A stretch of 64,000 nucleotides of DNA from Rhizohabitans arisaemae (GTDB lineage: Bacteria > Actinomycetota > Actinomycetes > Streptosporangiales > Streptosporangiaceae), in the NCBI RefSeq assembly GCF_025996515.1, contig NZ_BLRH01000005.1, positions 1 to 64,000 of the forward strand. Reading direction: 5' to 3'. Below, in pieces: positions 18,176 through 26,608 of the stretch; position 1 is the first letter of the stretch, and each line of letters opens with the position of its first letter. The position numbers and the translations under genes were made by a program. Below the pieces are notes generated by a model that saw only the letters and a program-made list of their open reading frames with translations, was not told where the DNA came from and made no database searches.

Positions 18176-19252
18176 ATGAGACTGGCATTGGTGCTCGGGA
18201 CCAGCGCGGGCGGGGTCGGGCGGCATGTCCGGATGCTCGCCGAGGGGATGGCCGGGCGCGGGGCCGACGTGGTCGTTGCGGGTCCGGCGTCGACCGAGGA
18301 GCGGTTCGGGTTCACCGCCGGCGGAGCCCGCTTCGCCGAGGTCGAGATCTCCGATCGGCCGCGTCCGGCCGCGGACGCGCGGGCGGTCCTGCGGCTGCGC
18401 ACGGTGCTGCGGCACGCGCACGCCGTACACGCCCACGGTCTGCGGGCCGGGGCCCTGGCCGGACTCGCCCTCATCGGGGTGCGCGGCCCGGCCCTGGTGG
18501 TGACCCTGCACAACGCCTCGACGGCCGGGGGGGCGGTGGGGGCCGTCTACCGGGTGCTGGAGCGGATCGTCGCGGCCCGGGCCGCGCGGGTGCTCGTCGT
18601 CTCGCCGGATCTGGGGGAGCGGATGCGGGCCTGCGGCGCTCGGGTGGTGGAGGCCGCGATCGTCCCGGCGCCGCCGCTCGGCGCGGCGTCGCGGAAGCCG
18701 GCGGAGGTCCGCGCCGAGCTCGGCCCGGCGGATCGGCCGCTCCTGCTGGTCGTGGCGAGGCTGGCCCAGCAGAAGGGGCTGGACGTCCTGCTCGACGCGG
18801 CGGCCCGGATCCGGGGCGCGTCGATCGTCGTCGCGGGGGGCGGACCGCTGGAGGGGACGCTGCGGCGGCGGGCCGAGGCGGAGGGGCTCCCGGTCCGGTT
18901 CCTGGGCGAGCGCCACGACATGGCCGACCTGCTGGCGGCGGCCGACGGCCTGGTCGTGCCGAGCCTGTGGGAGGGGCAGCCGCTGAGCGTCCAGGAGGCG
19001 TTGCGGGCGGGCGTGCCCGTGGTGGCGACCCGGGTGGGGGGTGTTCCGGACCTGGTGGGCGACGCGGCGCTGCTGGTGCCGCCGGGCGACCCGGCCGCCC
19101 TGGCGGAGGCGGTCGGCCGGTTCGCGGCCGATCCGGCCCTCCGCGACCGCCTGGCGGCGGCCGCCGCGCGGCGCGGGGCGGCGCTTCCGGGGCGGCCGGA
19201 GGCGCTGGACGCGGCCGGACGGGCCTACGGGTTCGCCGACGTCGGAGGGTGA
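18176..19252 (+). CDS. GT4 family glycosyltransferase
   Basis: The 358-residue protein has the GT-B fold: a glycine-rich N-terminal loop (GTSAGGVGRHVRMLAEGM) and the C-terminal donor-binding segments VARLAQQKGLDVLLDA and PSLWEGQPLSVQEALRAGVPVVAT. It should transfer a sugar from a nucleotide donor at the cytoplasmic face. ATG at 18176 is preceded by a GGAGGAGG run about 9 bases upstream; the in-frame ATG at 18140 is less likely. Its place after the flippase suggests a role in the same envelope glycan. Confidence 0.85.
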   Translation: MRLALVLGTSAGGVGRHVRMLAEGMAGRGADVVVAGPASTEERFGFTAGGARFAEVEISDRPRPAADARAVLRLRTVLRHAHAVHAHGLRAGALAGLALIGVRGPALVVTLHNASTAGGAVGAVYRVLERIVAARAARVLVVSPDLGERMRACGARVVEAAIVPAPPLGAASRKPAEVRAELGPADRPLLLVVARLAQQKGLDVLLDAAARIRGASIVVAGGGPLEGTLRRRAEAEGLPVRFLGERHDMADLLAAADGLVVPSLWEGQPLSVQEALRAGVPVVATRVGGVPDLVGDAALLVPPGDPAALAEAVGRFAADPALRDRLAAAAARRGAALPGRPEALDAAGRAYGFADVGG

Positions 19253-19308
19253 GCAAGGTCTCCCGCGCGGTTGCAAGATCGGTACCGGCGCACGTAACCG
19301 TATCTCTG

Positions 19309-19314
19309 TATACT
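19309..19314 (+). promoter_or_regulatory. -10 box (TATACT) of the riboswitch-terC transcript
   Basis: TATACT lies about 7 bases before the predicted 5' end of the riboswitch, as expected for a promoter driving it. No good -35 hexamer is present at the matching distance. Confidence 0.55.
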
Positions 19315-19320
19315 CCGTTC

Positions 19321-19465
19321 GTCGGGGAGGGGAGTATCCCTTCGCGGCAGCGTCGTCATCACGATCTCGGGCCTCACGATCTCAGTGAGACCGGATCCGG
19401 CGCTGTCGGTCCGGAGTCGTCCGGGCGGGAGAGACCTCCGGCTTCATTCGAAATAGGCCGGAGGT
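19321..19465 (+). ncRNA. yybP-ykoY (Mn2+) riboswitch in the terC leader
   Basis: The leader contains the conserved 5' motif AGGGGAGTA (19328-19336), the internal-loop element CGTCATCACGA (from about 19343), and the 3' element GAGACC (about 19431-19436), as in the yybP-ykoY class that senses Mn2+. Its expression platform is readable. ACCTCCGGC (19434-19442) can pair perfectly with GCCGGAGGT (19457-19465), which contains the terC ribosome site GGAGG. The CCTCC part can instead pair with GGAGG at 19326-19330 in the P1 stem. Ligand binding would thus free the ribosome site, giving translational activation by Mn2+. Confidence 0.85.
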
Positions 19466-19471
19466 TTGTCG

Positions 19472-20464
19472 ATGCTGGATGTAGCGCCCTGGGTGTGGGC
19501 GGCCGTCATCATCGGGTTGATCGTCGTTCTCGCCTTCGACCTGTGGATCGTCGACCGCGGTGAACCCCGCGAGTTCACGATGCGTCAGGCGGGTTTCTGG
19601 GTTTCGTTCTACGTCACCCTCGCCGTGCTCTTCGGCATCGGGCTCCTGATAGCCGGCGGAGGCGACGTCTCGGCGAAGTTCTTCGCCGGGTACCTGACGG
19701 AATACAGTCTCAGCGTCGACAACCTGTTCGTCTTCTACATCATCATGACCAGGTTCGCGGTGCCACGGGCCCATCAGCACAAGGTGCTGCTCATCGGCAT
19801 CCTGATCGCGCTGGTCATGCGAGGGGCCTTCATCGCCGTCGGCGCCGCCGCGATCGCCCGGTTCAGCTGGCTCTTCTACATCTTCGGGATCTTCCTCATC
19901 TACACCGCCGTGCAGATGATCCTGAGCCACAACAAGGAGGACGACGTCCCGGAGAACGCGATCCTGCGTTTCGCCCGTCGCGCCCTCCCCAGCACCCCCG
20001 ACTACCACGGCGCGAAGATCTTCGTGAAGATCGACGGCAAGCGTCTGGTCACCCCGATGCTCATCGTCATGATCGCGATCGGGACCACCGACCTGCTTTT
20101 CGCCATCGACTCGATCCCCGCGATTTTCGGGCTCACCACCGACCCCTTCATCGTCTTCACGGCGAACGCCTTCGCCCTTATGGGGTTGCGGCAGCTGTAC
20201 TTCCTGCTCGGCGGGCTTTTGGAGCGCCTGACCTACCTCAGCTACGGCCTTGCGTTCATTTTGGGTTTCATTGGGGTTAAGCTGATTTTGGAGGCCTTGC
20301 ACACCAGTGGGGTGCACTGGGCTCCGGAGATCTCCATCTGGGTGTCTCTGTCGGTGATCGGTCTCACGATGGTGGTCACGACCGTGGCCAGCCTCATCAA
20401 GCTGCGGCGGGACAACAAGGCGGCGGCGTCGGAAGCCGCCTCGATCACCTCCAAGCGAGGCTGA
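19472..20464 (+). CDS. TerC family membrane protein (Alx/MeeF-like metal exporter)
   Basis: The 330-residue protein has about 8-9 membrane segments with conserved Asp motifs SLSVDNLFVF and TDLLFAIDSIPAIFG, typical of TerC. Members behind yybP-ykoY riboswitches act in Mn2+ export or Mn2+ delivery to secreted proteins. ATG at 19472 lies 7 bases after GGAGG; the in-frame TTG at 19466 is too close to it. Control by the upstream riboswitch supports a role in manganese homeostasis over tellurite resistance. Confidence 0.92.
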   Translation: MLDVAPWVWAAVIIGLIVVLAFDLWIVDRGEPREFTMRQAGFWVSFYVTLAVLFGIGLLIAGGGDVSAKFFAGYLTEYSLSVDNLFVFYIIMTRFAVPRAHQHKVLLIGILIALVMRGAFIAVGAAAIARFSWLFYIFGIFLIYTAVQMILSHNKEDDVPENAILRFARRALPSTPDYHGAKIFVKIDGKRLVTPMLIVMIAIGTTDLLFAIDSIPAIFGLTTDPFIVFTANAFALMGLRQLYFLLGGLLERLTYLSYGLAFILGFIGVKLILEALHTSGVHWAPEISIWVSLSVIGLTMVVTTVASLIKLRRDNKAAASEAASITSKRG

Positions 20465-20596
20465 CGAAATCCGGGAGACGACGCGGTTTCCTTAGTTCGT
20501 TGTTCTCGTACCAACGCTGCCGGGTCTGTACGATCCTTGATCAGACAGGCAAGCGCATACAGGCCCATTGCGGCTAAGAACAACAAAAGGTTCTCC

Positions 20597-21232
20597 GTGT
20601 CGAATGATTCACAACCTCCCATAAAGCTGGCAAAAGGCACGTCGCCCTGGTTGCTGCCGGTGGTCGCGGCCGCCGCGATCGCCACGGCCAAAGCGCGACG
20701 TTCCCGGAGGTGGGCGGCGGTCGCCGTACCCCTGGTCGCACTGACGGGGGGAATGTTGTGGTTCTTCCGCGACCCTGAGCGGACCCCCGGGGAAGGCCGG
20801 CTGCTCTCACCCGCCGACGGTGTGGTGCAGAGCATCGACTCCCGGGCGGACGGGCGCACCCGGGTGGCCATCTTCATGAGCCCCCTCAACGTCCACGTCA
20901 ACCGGGCGCCCCTGAGCGGGACCGTCACCTCGATCGAGCACGTCTCCGGTGGCTACCTGCCCGCGTTCAACAAGGACAGCGAGCGCAACGAGCGGGTCGT
21001 CTGGCACCTGGCGACCGAACTCGGCGACATCGAGCTCGTGCAGATCGCCGGTGCGGTCGCCCGGCGCATCGTGCCGTACCTCACCGCCGGCACGAAGGTA
21101 CGGCGGGGCGAGCGGATCGGCCTGATCCGGTTCGGCTCCCGCGTGGACGTCTATCTCCCGGACGGCATCGCCCCCGCGGTGACGGTCGGGCAGCGGACCA
21201 TAGCCGGGCAGACCCGCCTTGACCGCGGCTGA
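20597..21232 (+). CDS. psd: Phosphatidylserine decarboxylase, short pyruvoyl type
   Basis: The 211-residue proenzyme decarboxylates phosphatidylserine to phosphatidylethanolamine at the membrane. It has the LLSPADGVV segment, the HVNRAP histidine motif, and the self-cleavage site FGS (Gly180/Ser181) that yields the pyruvoyl group. A hydrophobic stretch near residues 18-56 anchors it. GTG at 20597 has AAAGG 6 bases upstream; the in-frame start at 20537 is upstream of any ribosome site. It overlaps pssA by 14 bases. Confidence 0.9.
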   Translation: MSNDSQPPIKLAKGTSPWLLPVVAAAAIATAKARRSRRWAAVAVPLVALTGGMLWFFRDPERTPGEGRLLSPADGVVQSIDSRADGRTRVAIFMSPLNVHVNRAPLSGTVTSIEHVSGGYLPAFNKDSERNERVVWHLATELGDIELVQIAGAVARRIVPYLTAGTKVRRGERIGLIRFGSRVDVYLPDGIAPAVTVGQRTIAGQTRLDRG

Positions 21233-22211
21233 GGCGGCCCCGGACCAGGGCGAGGAGCTGAGGGGCCCGGTCGGCAAGGCGTTCCGGCTCTCCGGAGCCG
21301 ACGCGCTCTCCCTCGGCAACGCCGTCTCCGGCTTCCTCGCGGTCTGCGTGATGGCGGCCTCCGCCATCAACCAGCTCCGCGAGGGCGGAGACCTCGTGGT
21401 GGACCCGCGCTACTTCGCCACCGCCGTGGTCCTGCTGCTCATCGGCGCCACCTGCGACCTCTTCGACGGCCTGGTGGCACGGCGGTTCCGGGCCTCGGCG
21501 ATGGGCGCCGAGCTCGACAACCTGGCCGACGTGATCAGCTTCGGTTTCGCCCCCGCGTTCATGGTCGTCGCCTGGGCGGGGTTCTCCAACAAACTGCCCA
21601 TCACCGTCGCCGTCACCGCCGCGGGCGCCGTGCTGCTCGCCGGGGTCGTCCGGCTGGCGCGTTTCGCCTGCGTCAAGACGAAGAGCGGCGACTTCATGGG
21701 GCTCCCCATCCCCATGGGTGCGATGACCGTCGTCGCCATCGTGCTGCTCGCCGAGCCCTCCTACCTGACGATCACCGGGATCTTCCTGGTGGCGTGGCTG
21801 ATGGTCAGCCGGATCGAGTACCCCAAGCCGAAGGGGAACCTCGCGGCGATCGTCCTGGCCTGGATCATGGTGAACGTGGCCTGCCTGGTGATTTGGGCGG
21901 CCAACCTCGCGGGCGGCGACCAGCTCATCAAGGTGGGCGCGAGCCTGCAGATCGCCCTGGTGACGGTGATCCCGCTCCGCGCGGTGATGTTCCGCCGGGA
22001 GCGGCGGCGCAACGAGCGCCAGGAGTTCGCCGTCGGGGACGTGGACGGACCGGTGAACGGGGTGCCCGCCGGAGTCGAGGCACCCTCGGGACGGACCCAC
22101 CGGTGGCGCCGCGCCCTGGCCACCCGGGTCGGCCGCCGGACCGTGCAGGCCGCCCCGCGCATGCGGCGCAGCATGCTCTCCCGGGTACGGCCCCGGCGCC
22201 GCAACGGCTGA
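21219..22211 (+). CDS. pssA: CDP-diacylglycerol-serine O-phosphatidyltransferase
   Basis: The 330-residue membrane enzyme makes phosphatidylserine from CDP-diacylglycerol and serine. It carries the CDP-alcohol phosphotransferase motif D-x2-D-G-x2-A-R...G-x3-D-x3-D at residues 80-104 (CDLFDGLVARR, GAELDNLAD). The TTG start at 21219 overlaps the psd stop, giving the usual psd-pssA coupling. The last about 60 residues are a basic cytoplasmic tail rich in Arg. Confidence 0.93.
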   Translation: MTAAEAAPDQGEELRGPVGKAFRLSGADALSLGNAVSGFLAVCVMAASAINQLREGGDLVVDPRYFATAVVLLLIGATCDLFDGLVARRFRASAMGAELDNLADVISFGFAPAFMVVAWAGFSNKLPITVAVTAAGAVLLAGVVRLARFACVKTKSGDFMGLPIPMGAMTVVAIVLLAEPSYLTITGIFLVAWLMVSRIEYPKPKGNLAAIVLAWIMVNVACLVIWAANLAGGDQLIKVGASLQIALVTVIPLRAVMFRRERRRNERQEFAVGDVDGPVNGVPAGVEAPSGRTHRWRRALATRVGRRTVQAAPRMRRSMLSRVRPRRRNG

Positions 22212-22238
22212 TCTCCCCACGCCGCCCCGGCGCCGGGT

Positions 22239-22883
22239 CTACCAGCCGCGTTGCTCCCATTCGGGCAGCGACGGGCGCTCGGCGCCGAGGGTGGTGTCCT
22301 TTCCGTGCCCCGGGTAGACCCAGGTCTCGTCGGGCAGCCGGTCGAAGATCCGCTCCACCACGTCGGTGAAGAGGCTGGTGAACCTGGCCGCGTCACCCTG
22401 GGTGTTGCCGACCCCGCCCGGGAAGAGGGAGTCACCGGTGAACAGGTGCGGCCCCTCGGGGGACCGCAGGAGCAGGGCGACGGAACCCGGGGTGTGCCCG
22501 CGCAGGTGGACGACCTCCAGCGTCGTCTCGCCCACGGTCACCGTGTCGCCGTGCTCGACGGGGTCGGTGACCGGGACCGGGAGGGCCTCGGCGTCCCGGG
22601 GGTGGGCGATCGTGCGGGCGCCGGTGGCGGCGACGACCTCCTCCAACGCCATCCAGTGATCCTGGTGGGCGTGGGTGGTGACGATCTTCGATGGCGTGCC
22701 CAGCGCGAGCAGCCGCCCGGCCTCGTTGGCCGCGTCGATCAGGAGGGTCTCCCCGGTCGCCCGGCAGGTGAGGAAGTAGGCGTTGTTGTCGAACGGGCCG
22801 ACGGCCACCTTGCTGACGGTGAGCCCGGGCAGTTCGCGCACGTCGGGCGGACCGCCCACGGTCACATTTCCGGAATAAGCCAT
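22239..22883 (-). CDS. MBL-fold hydrolase, glyoxalase II-like
   Basis: The 214-residue enzyme has the THAHQDH metal motif, HLRGHTPGS, GDSLFPGGVGN and a C-terminal YPGHGKDT, the layout of glyoxalase II-like hydrolases. It probably hydrolyses a thioester such as a mycothiol adduct; this substrate is inferred from actinobacterial physiology only. ATG at 22883 has a strong AGGAGG site just upstream (revcomp of 22887-22895); the longer frame to 23009 reads into repeat DNA. Confidence 0.85.
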   Translation of the reverse strand: MAYSGNVTVGGPPDVRELPGLTVSKVAVGPFDNNAYFLTCRATGETLLIDAANEAGRLLALGTPSKIVTTHAHQDHWMALEEVVAATGARTIAHPRDAEALPVPVTDPVEHGDTVTVGETTLEVVHLRGHTPGSVALLLRSPEGPHLFTGDSLFPGGVGNTQGDAARFTSLFTDVVERIFDRLPDETWVYPGHGKDTTLGAERPSLPEWEQRGW

Positions 22884-23685
22884 ATTTCCTCCTGGGTCAC
22901 GCCGTCTCTGGGGCATCACTGGTATCACCGTAGCCGTCGCCCGCCGTACCGGCCGTACCCGCACGTGATCGTTGCGCTGCGCGCACCGGTGCGGGTTCGC
23001 ACAGCGCAACGATCATCTGCTGGTGGGGGTACGGGCTGCGCCGGGTCGGGCTTGGCGGTGTTCCCGGTGCCGGGCGGCTGTGGCCCGTGGGTTGTCTGGG
23101 TGATCGTTGTGGTGTGCGTTCCCCGGGGGGTGCGCAGAGCGCAAGGATCATCTGAGTGTTGGGGTACGGGCTGTGCCGGGGCCGCCTGGGGCCGTGCCTG
23201 CTTCGCCGGTCGGTTTGGAGGGTTTCGCGGTGGACCGCAGGCCGTACCGGCGGGGTCTGGGATTGTCACGTCCTGGATCGAGCGGGGTACTGCTGTCGGC
23301 CGTCTGTGGGGGTCTGTCCGGATTTTTGGGGGGTTGAAGTGGGGACGAGGGGCGGTGGGCCGGTACGGGGGCGGTCTGCAGTACTCGATCTGATGATCGG
23401 GTTTCTCGATCTGCGGTGCCCGATCGCCCTCGGCTGGGCGGGGGTCGTGCGAGGACGGTCGGCGGTTGCCCTGCGTAGTGGTGAAATGCCAGGTCATCGG
23501 GGGTTTGGCGGCCGGGGAGGCGTCCGGTCGGCCGGACGCGTGAAAAGGATCTTCAATTTTCCGGGATCGGGTCCCGAGACGCGGTCTGCGGGGGAAGAAG
23601 TCCAGGTCAACGGGTGTTCATCAGATAACCCGCCGGATGGTGCGGCTGTCGGGGTCCGCTGGAAATTCGGACGACTCCGAGAAAG
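22884..23685. other. Long intergenic region with tandem hairpin repeats and G+T bias
   Basis: About 800 bases separate the MBL gene from the uvrA promoter. The part from 22966 to about 23190 holds two related hairpin-bearing repeats. From about 23040 to 23560 the plus strand is markedly rich in G and T, unlike the surrounding genes. Open frames in this region are short, differ between strands and show no family similarity. I see no convincing gene. Confidence 0.6.
22966..23190. repeat. Two imperfect repeats with inverted arms, 135 bp period
   Basis: Copy 1 starts with TGATCGTTGCGCTG (22966-22979) and its perfect inverse CAGCGCAACGATCA (23002-23015), followed by CTG and a tail containing GGGGTACGGGCTG. 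Copy 2 begins 135 bases later at 23101 with TGATCGTTG, ends its arm with AAGGATCA (23150), and has the same tail (GGGGTACGGGCTG from 23161). Copy 2 has lost several base pairs. Confidence 0.75.
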
Positions 23686-23708
23686 TTGTCGGAGCCCGCG
23701 GTTAGCAT
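23686..23708 (+). promoter_or_regulatory. Damage-inducible promoter motif (PafBC/RecA-independent type) before uvrA
   Basis: TTGTCGGAG, then 8 bases, then TAGCAT fits the mycobacterial RecA-independent damage promoter consensus tTGTCRgtg-N8-TAnnnT at all strongly conserved positions. The 11-base gap between TTGTCG and the -10 is too short for an ordinary sigma-70 promoter, which makes the match more specific. Confidence 0.6.
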
Positions 23709-23714
23709 GGCAGG

Positions 23715-23729
23715 CGAACTCCCATTCGA
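23715..23729 (+). promoter_or_regulatory. LexA (SOS) box candidate before uvrA
   Basis: CGAACTCCCATTCGA matches the actinobacterial SOS box CGAAC-N4-GTTCGA with one change (G to A). It lies just after the -10 box, a position suited to repression by LexA. Confidence 0.55.
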
Positions 23730-23745
23730 CTCACGAGAGACTGCC

Positions 23746-26592
23746 GTGGCTGATCGTCTCATCGTTCGCGGTGCGCGCGAACACAACCTCAAAGACGTCT
23801 CGCTGGACCTTCCGCGGGACGCTCTGATCGTCTTCACCGGCCTCTCCGGCTCGGGCAAGTCGAGCCTGGCCTTCGACACGATCTTCGCTGAGGGTCAGCG
23901 CCGCTACGTGGAGTCGCTCTCCGCCTACGCCCGGCAGTTCCTCGGTCAGATGGACAAGCCCGACGTGGACTTCATCGAGGGGCTCTCCCCGGCGGTCTCC
24001 ATCGACCAGAAGTCGACCAGCCGCAACCCCCGTTCGACGGTCGGCACCATCACCGAGGTCTACGACTACCTGCGGCTCCTCTGGGCCCGGATCGGCAAGC
24101 CGCACTGTCCCGCCTGCGCCCGCCCGATCGCCCGGCAGAGCCCCGAGCAGATCGTCGACCGGGTGCTCGAACTCCCGGAGGGCACCCGGTTCCAGGTGCT
24201 CGCGCCGGTGGTCCGCGGGCGCAAGGGGGAGTACGCCGAGCTCTTCCGCGAGCTGCAGACCAAGGGCTTCGCCCGGGCCCGGGTGGACGGGGTCATGGCC
24301 CGGCTGGAGGAGCCGCCGGTCCTGAAGAAGTACGAGAAGCACGACATCGAGGTCGTGGTCGACCGGCTCGCGGTGAAGGACGGGTCGAGGCGCCGGCTCA
24401 CCGACTCGGTGGAGACCGCGCTCGGGCTCTCCGGCGGGACGATCACCCTGGACTTCGTGGACCTGCCGGAAGGCGACCCGAACCGGGAGCGCTTCTACTC
24501 CGAGCACCTCTACTGCCCCTACGACGACCTCTCCTTCGAGGAACTGGAGCCGCGCTCCTTCTCCTTCAACTCGCCCTTCGGCGCCTGCCCGTCCTGCACC
24601 GGGCTCGGCACCCGGATGGAGGTCGACCCCGAGCTGGTCGTCCCCGACCCGGAGCTGTCCGTCGCCGAGGGCGCGCTCGCCCCGTGGGCGGGCGGCCACG
24701 TCAGCGACTACTTCCTCCGGCTGATCGAGGCGCTCGGGGACGCGCTCGGCTTCGGGCTGAACACCCCCTTCGGGCTGCTCCCCAAGAAGGTGCAGAAGGC
24801 GCTGCTGCACGGGCACGACGAGCAGGTCCACGTCCGGTACCGGAACCGGTACGGCCGCGAGCGGTCGTACTACACCACGTTCGAGGGCGCGGTCGTCTAC
24901 GTGCAGCGCCGGCACGCGGAGTCCGAGAGCGACGCGACCCGGGAGAAGTTCGAGGGTTTCATGCGGGAGGTCCCGTGCGCCGAGTGCGGCGGGGCCCGGC
25001 TCAAGCCGGTCTCGCTCGCCGTCACGGTGAGCGGCCGGTCCATCGCCCAGGTGGCCGCGCTGTCCATCGGGGAGTGCGCGTCCTTCCTCGGCGACCTGCA
25101 GCTGTCGGATCGGGACCGCCAGATCGCCGCGCGGGTGGTCAAGGAGATCAACGCCCGGCTCGGCTTCCTCCTCGACGTCGGTCTCGACTATTTGAGCCTG
25201 GACCGGGCGGCGGGGACGCTCGCGGGCGGGGAGGCGCAGCGGATCCGGCTCGCCACGCAGATCGGCTCGGGGCTGGTCGGCGTGCTCTACGTGCTGGACG
25301 AGCCCTCCATCGGGCTGCACCAGCGGGACAACATGCGCCTGCTGGAGACCTTGATCAGGCTCCGCGACCTCGGGAACACGCTCATCGTGGTGGAGCACGA
25401 CGAGGACACCATCGCCGCGGCCGACTGGGTGGTGGACATCGGCCCGGGGGCGGGTGAGCACGGCGGGCAGATCGTGGTCTCCGGGACCGTGCAGGAGCTG
25501 CTGGACAGCCAGGACTCGCTGACCGGCGCCTACCTGTCCGGCCGGCGGGAGATCGCGGTCCCGGCCAAGCGGCGCAAGCGGGAGCGGGGCCGGTCCCTGG
25601 TGGTCAAGGGCGCCCGGGAGCACAACCTCAAGGGCGTGGACGTCGAGTTTCCGCTCGGGGTCTTCACCGCGGTCACCGGTGTCTCCGGCTCGGGCAAGTC
25701 CACCCTGGTGAACGACATCCTGTACACCGCGCTCGCCAAGGAGCTGCACGGGGCGCGGACGGTGCCCGGGCGGCATTCCCGGATCAACGGGGTGGACCAT
25801 CTGGACAAGGTCGTGCACGTCGACCAGTCCGCCATCGGCCGTACCCCGCGCTCCAACCCGGCCACCTACACCGGCGTCTTCGACCATGTGCGCAAGCTGT
25901 TCGCCCAGACCACCGAGGCCAAGGTCCGCGGGTACCAGCCGGGCAGGTTCAGCTTCAACGTCAAGGGCGGGCGCTGTGAGGCGTGCGCGGGCGACGGCAC
26001 CATCAAGATCGAGATGAACTTCCTCCCCGACGTCTACGTCCCCTGTGAGGTCTGTCACGGCGCCCGGTACAACCGGGAGACGCTGGAGGTCCACTACAAG
26101 GGGAAGACGATCTCCGAGGTGCTGGACATGCCGATCGAGGAGGCCCTCGGCTTCTTCGACGCGATCCCGGCGATCCGCAGGCATCTGCAGACCCTCTTCG
26201 ACGTGGGTCTTGGCTACGTACGGCTCGGTCAGCCGGCTCCGACGCTCTCCGGCGGCGAGGCCCAGCGGGTCAAGCTCGCCGCCGAGCTCCAGCGGCGATC
26301 CACCGGACGGACCGTCTACGTCCTGGACGAGCCCACCACGGGCCTGCACTTCGAGGACATCCGCAGGCTGCTGGGGGTGCTCGGGCGGCTCGTCGACGCC
26401 GGGAACACGGTGATCGTCATCGAGCACAACCTGGACGTCATCAAGACCGCGGACTGGATCGTCGATATGGGACCCGAGGGCGGTTCGCGGGGCGGTCTCG
26501 TAGTCGCGACCGGGACTCCCGAGGACATCGCCAAGGTCGAGGAGAGCCATACCGGCCTGTTCCTCCGTAAGATCCTCGCAAATCAGCGTTGA
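23746..26592 (+). CDS. uvrA: Excinuclease ABC subunit A
   Basis: The 948-residue ATPase recognises DNA lesions and loads UvrB in nucleotide excision repair. It has two ABC modules with Walker A motifs GLSGSGKS (32-39) and GVSGSGKS (C-terminal half), two signature segments ([11 protein letters not shown] and [11 protein letters not shown]) and the CxxC zinc-binding pairs of the family. GTG at 23746 gives the standard N-terminus; the in-frame ATG at 23707 lies within the -10 box and is unlikely. Promoter motifs suggest induction by DNA damage. Confidence 0.96.
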   Translation: MADRLIVRGAREHNLKDVSLDLPRDALIVFTGLSGSGKSSLAFDTIFAEGQRRYVESLSAYARQFLGQMDKPDVDFIEGLSPAVSIDQKSTSRNPRSTVGTITEVYDYLRLLWARIGKPHCPACARPIARQSPEQIVDRVLELPEGTRFQVLAPVVRGRKGEYAELFRELQTKGFARARVDGVMARLEEPPVLKKYEKHDIEVVVDRLAVKDGSRRRLTDSVETALGLSGGTITLDFVDLPEGDPNRERFYSEHLYCPYDDLSFEELEPRSFSFNSPFGACPSCTGLGTRMEVDPELVVPDPELSVAEGALAPWAGGHVSDYFLRLIEALGDALGFGLNTPFGLLPKKVQKALLHGHDEQVHVRYRNRYGRERSYYTTFEGAVVYVQRRHAESESDATREKFEGFMREVPCAECGGARLKPVSLAVTVSGRSIAQVAALSIGECASFLGDLQLSDRDRQIAARVVKEINARLGFLLDVGLDYLSLDRAAGTLAGGEAQRIRLATQIGSGLVGVLYVLDEPSIGLHQRDNMRLLETLIRLRDLGNTLIVVEHDEDTIAAADWVVDIGPGAGEHGGQIVVSGTVQELLDSQDSLTGAYLSGRREIAVPAKRRKRERGRSLVVKGAREHNLKGVDVEFPLGVFTAVTGVSGSGKSTLVNDILYTALAKELHGARTVPGRHSRINGVDHLDKVVHVDQSAIGRTPRSNPATYTGVFDHVRKLFAQTTEAKVRGYQPGRFSFNVKGGRCEACAGDGTIKIEMNFLPDVYVPCEVCHGARYNRETLEVHYKGKTISEVLDMPIEEALGFFDAIPAIRRHLQTLFDVGLGYVRLGQPAPTLSGGEAQRVKLAAELQRRSTGRTVYVLDEPTTGLHFEDIRRLLGVLGRLVDAGNTVIVIEHNLDVIKTADWIVDMGPEGGSRGGLVVATGTPEDIAKVEESHTGLFLRKILANQR

Positions 26593-26608
26593 TCGGAGGA
26601 CACGGACT

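Noticed and set aside
16094-19276. Long minus-strand open frame opposite the murJ-like and GT4 genes
   Set aside because: The coding strand is defined by multi-membrane and GT-B motifs on the plus strand.
22897-23497. Short open frames across the hairpin repeats before uvrA
   Set aside because: The apparent similarity between their peptides only reflects the DNA repeat; there is no start context or codon bias.
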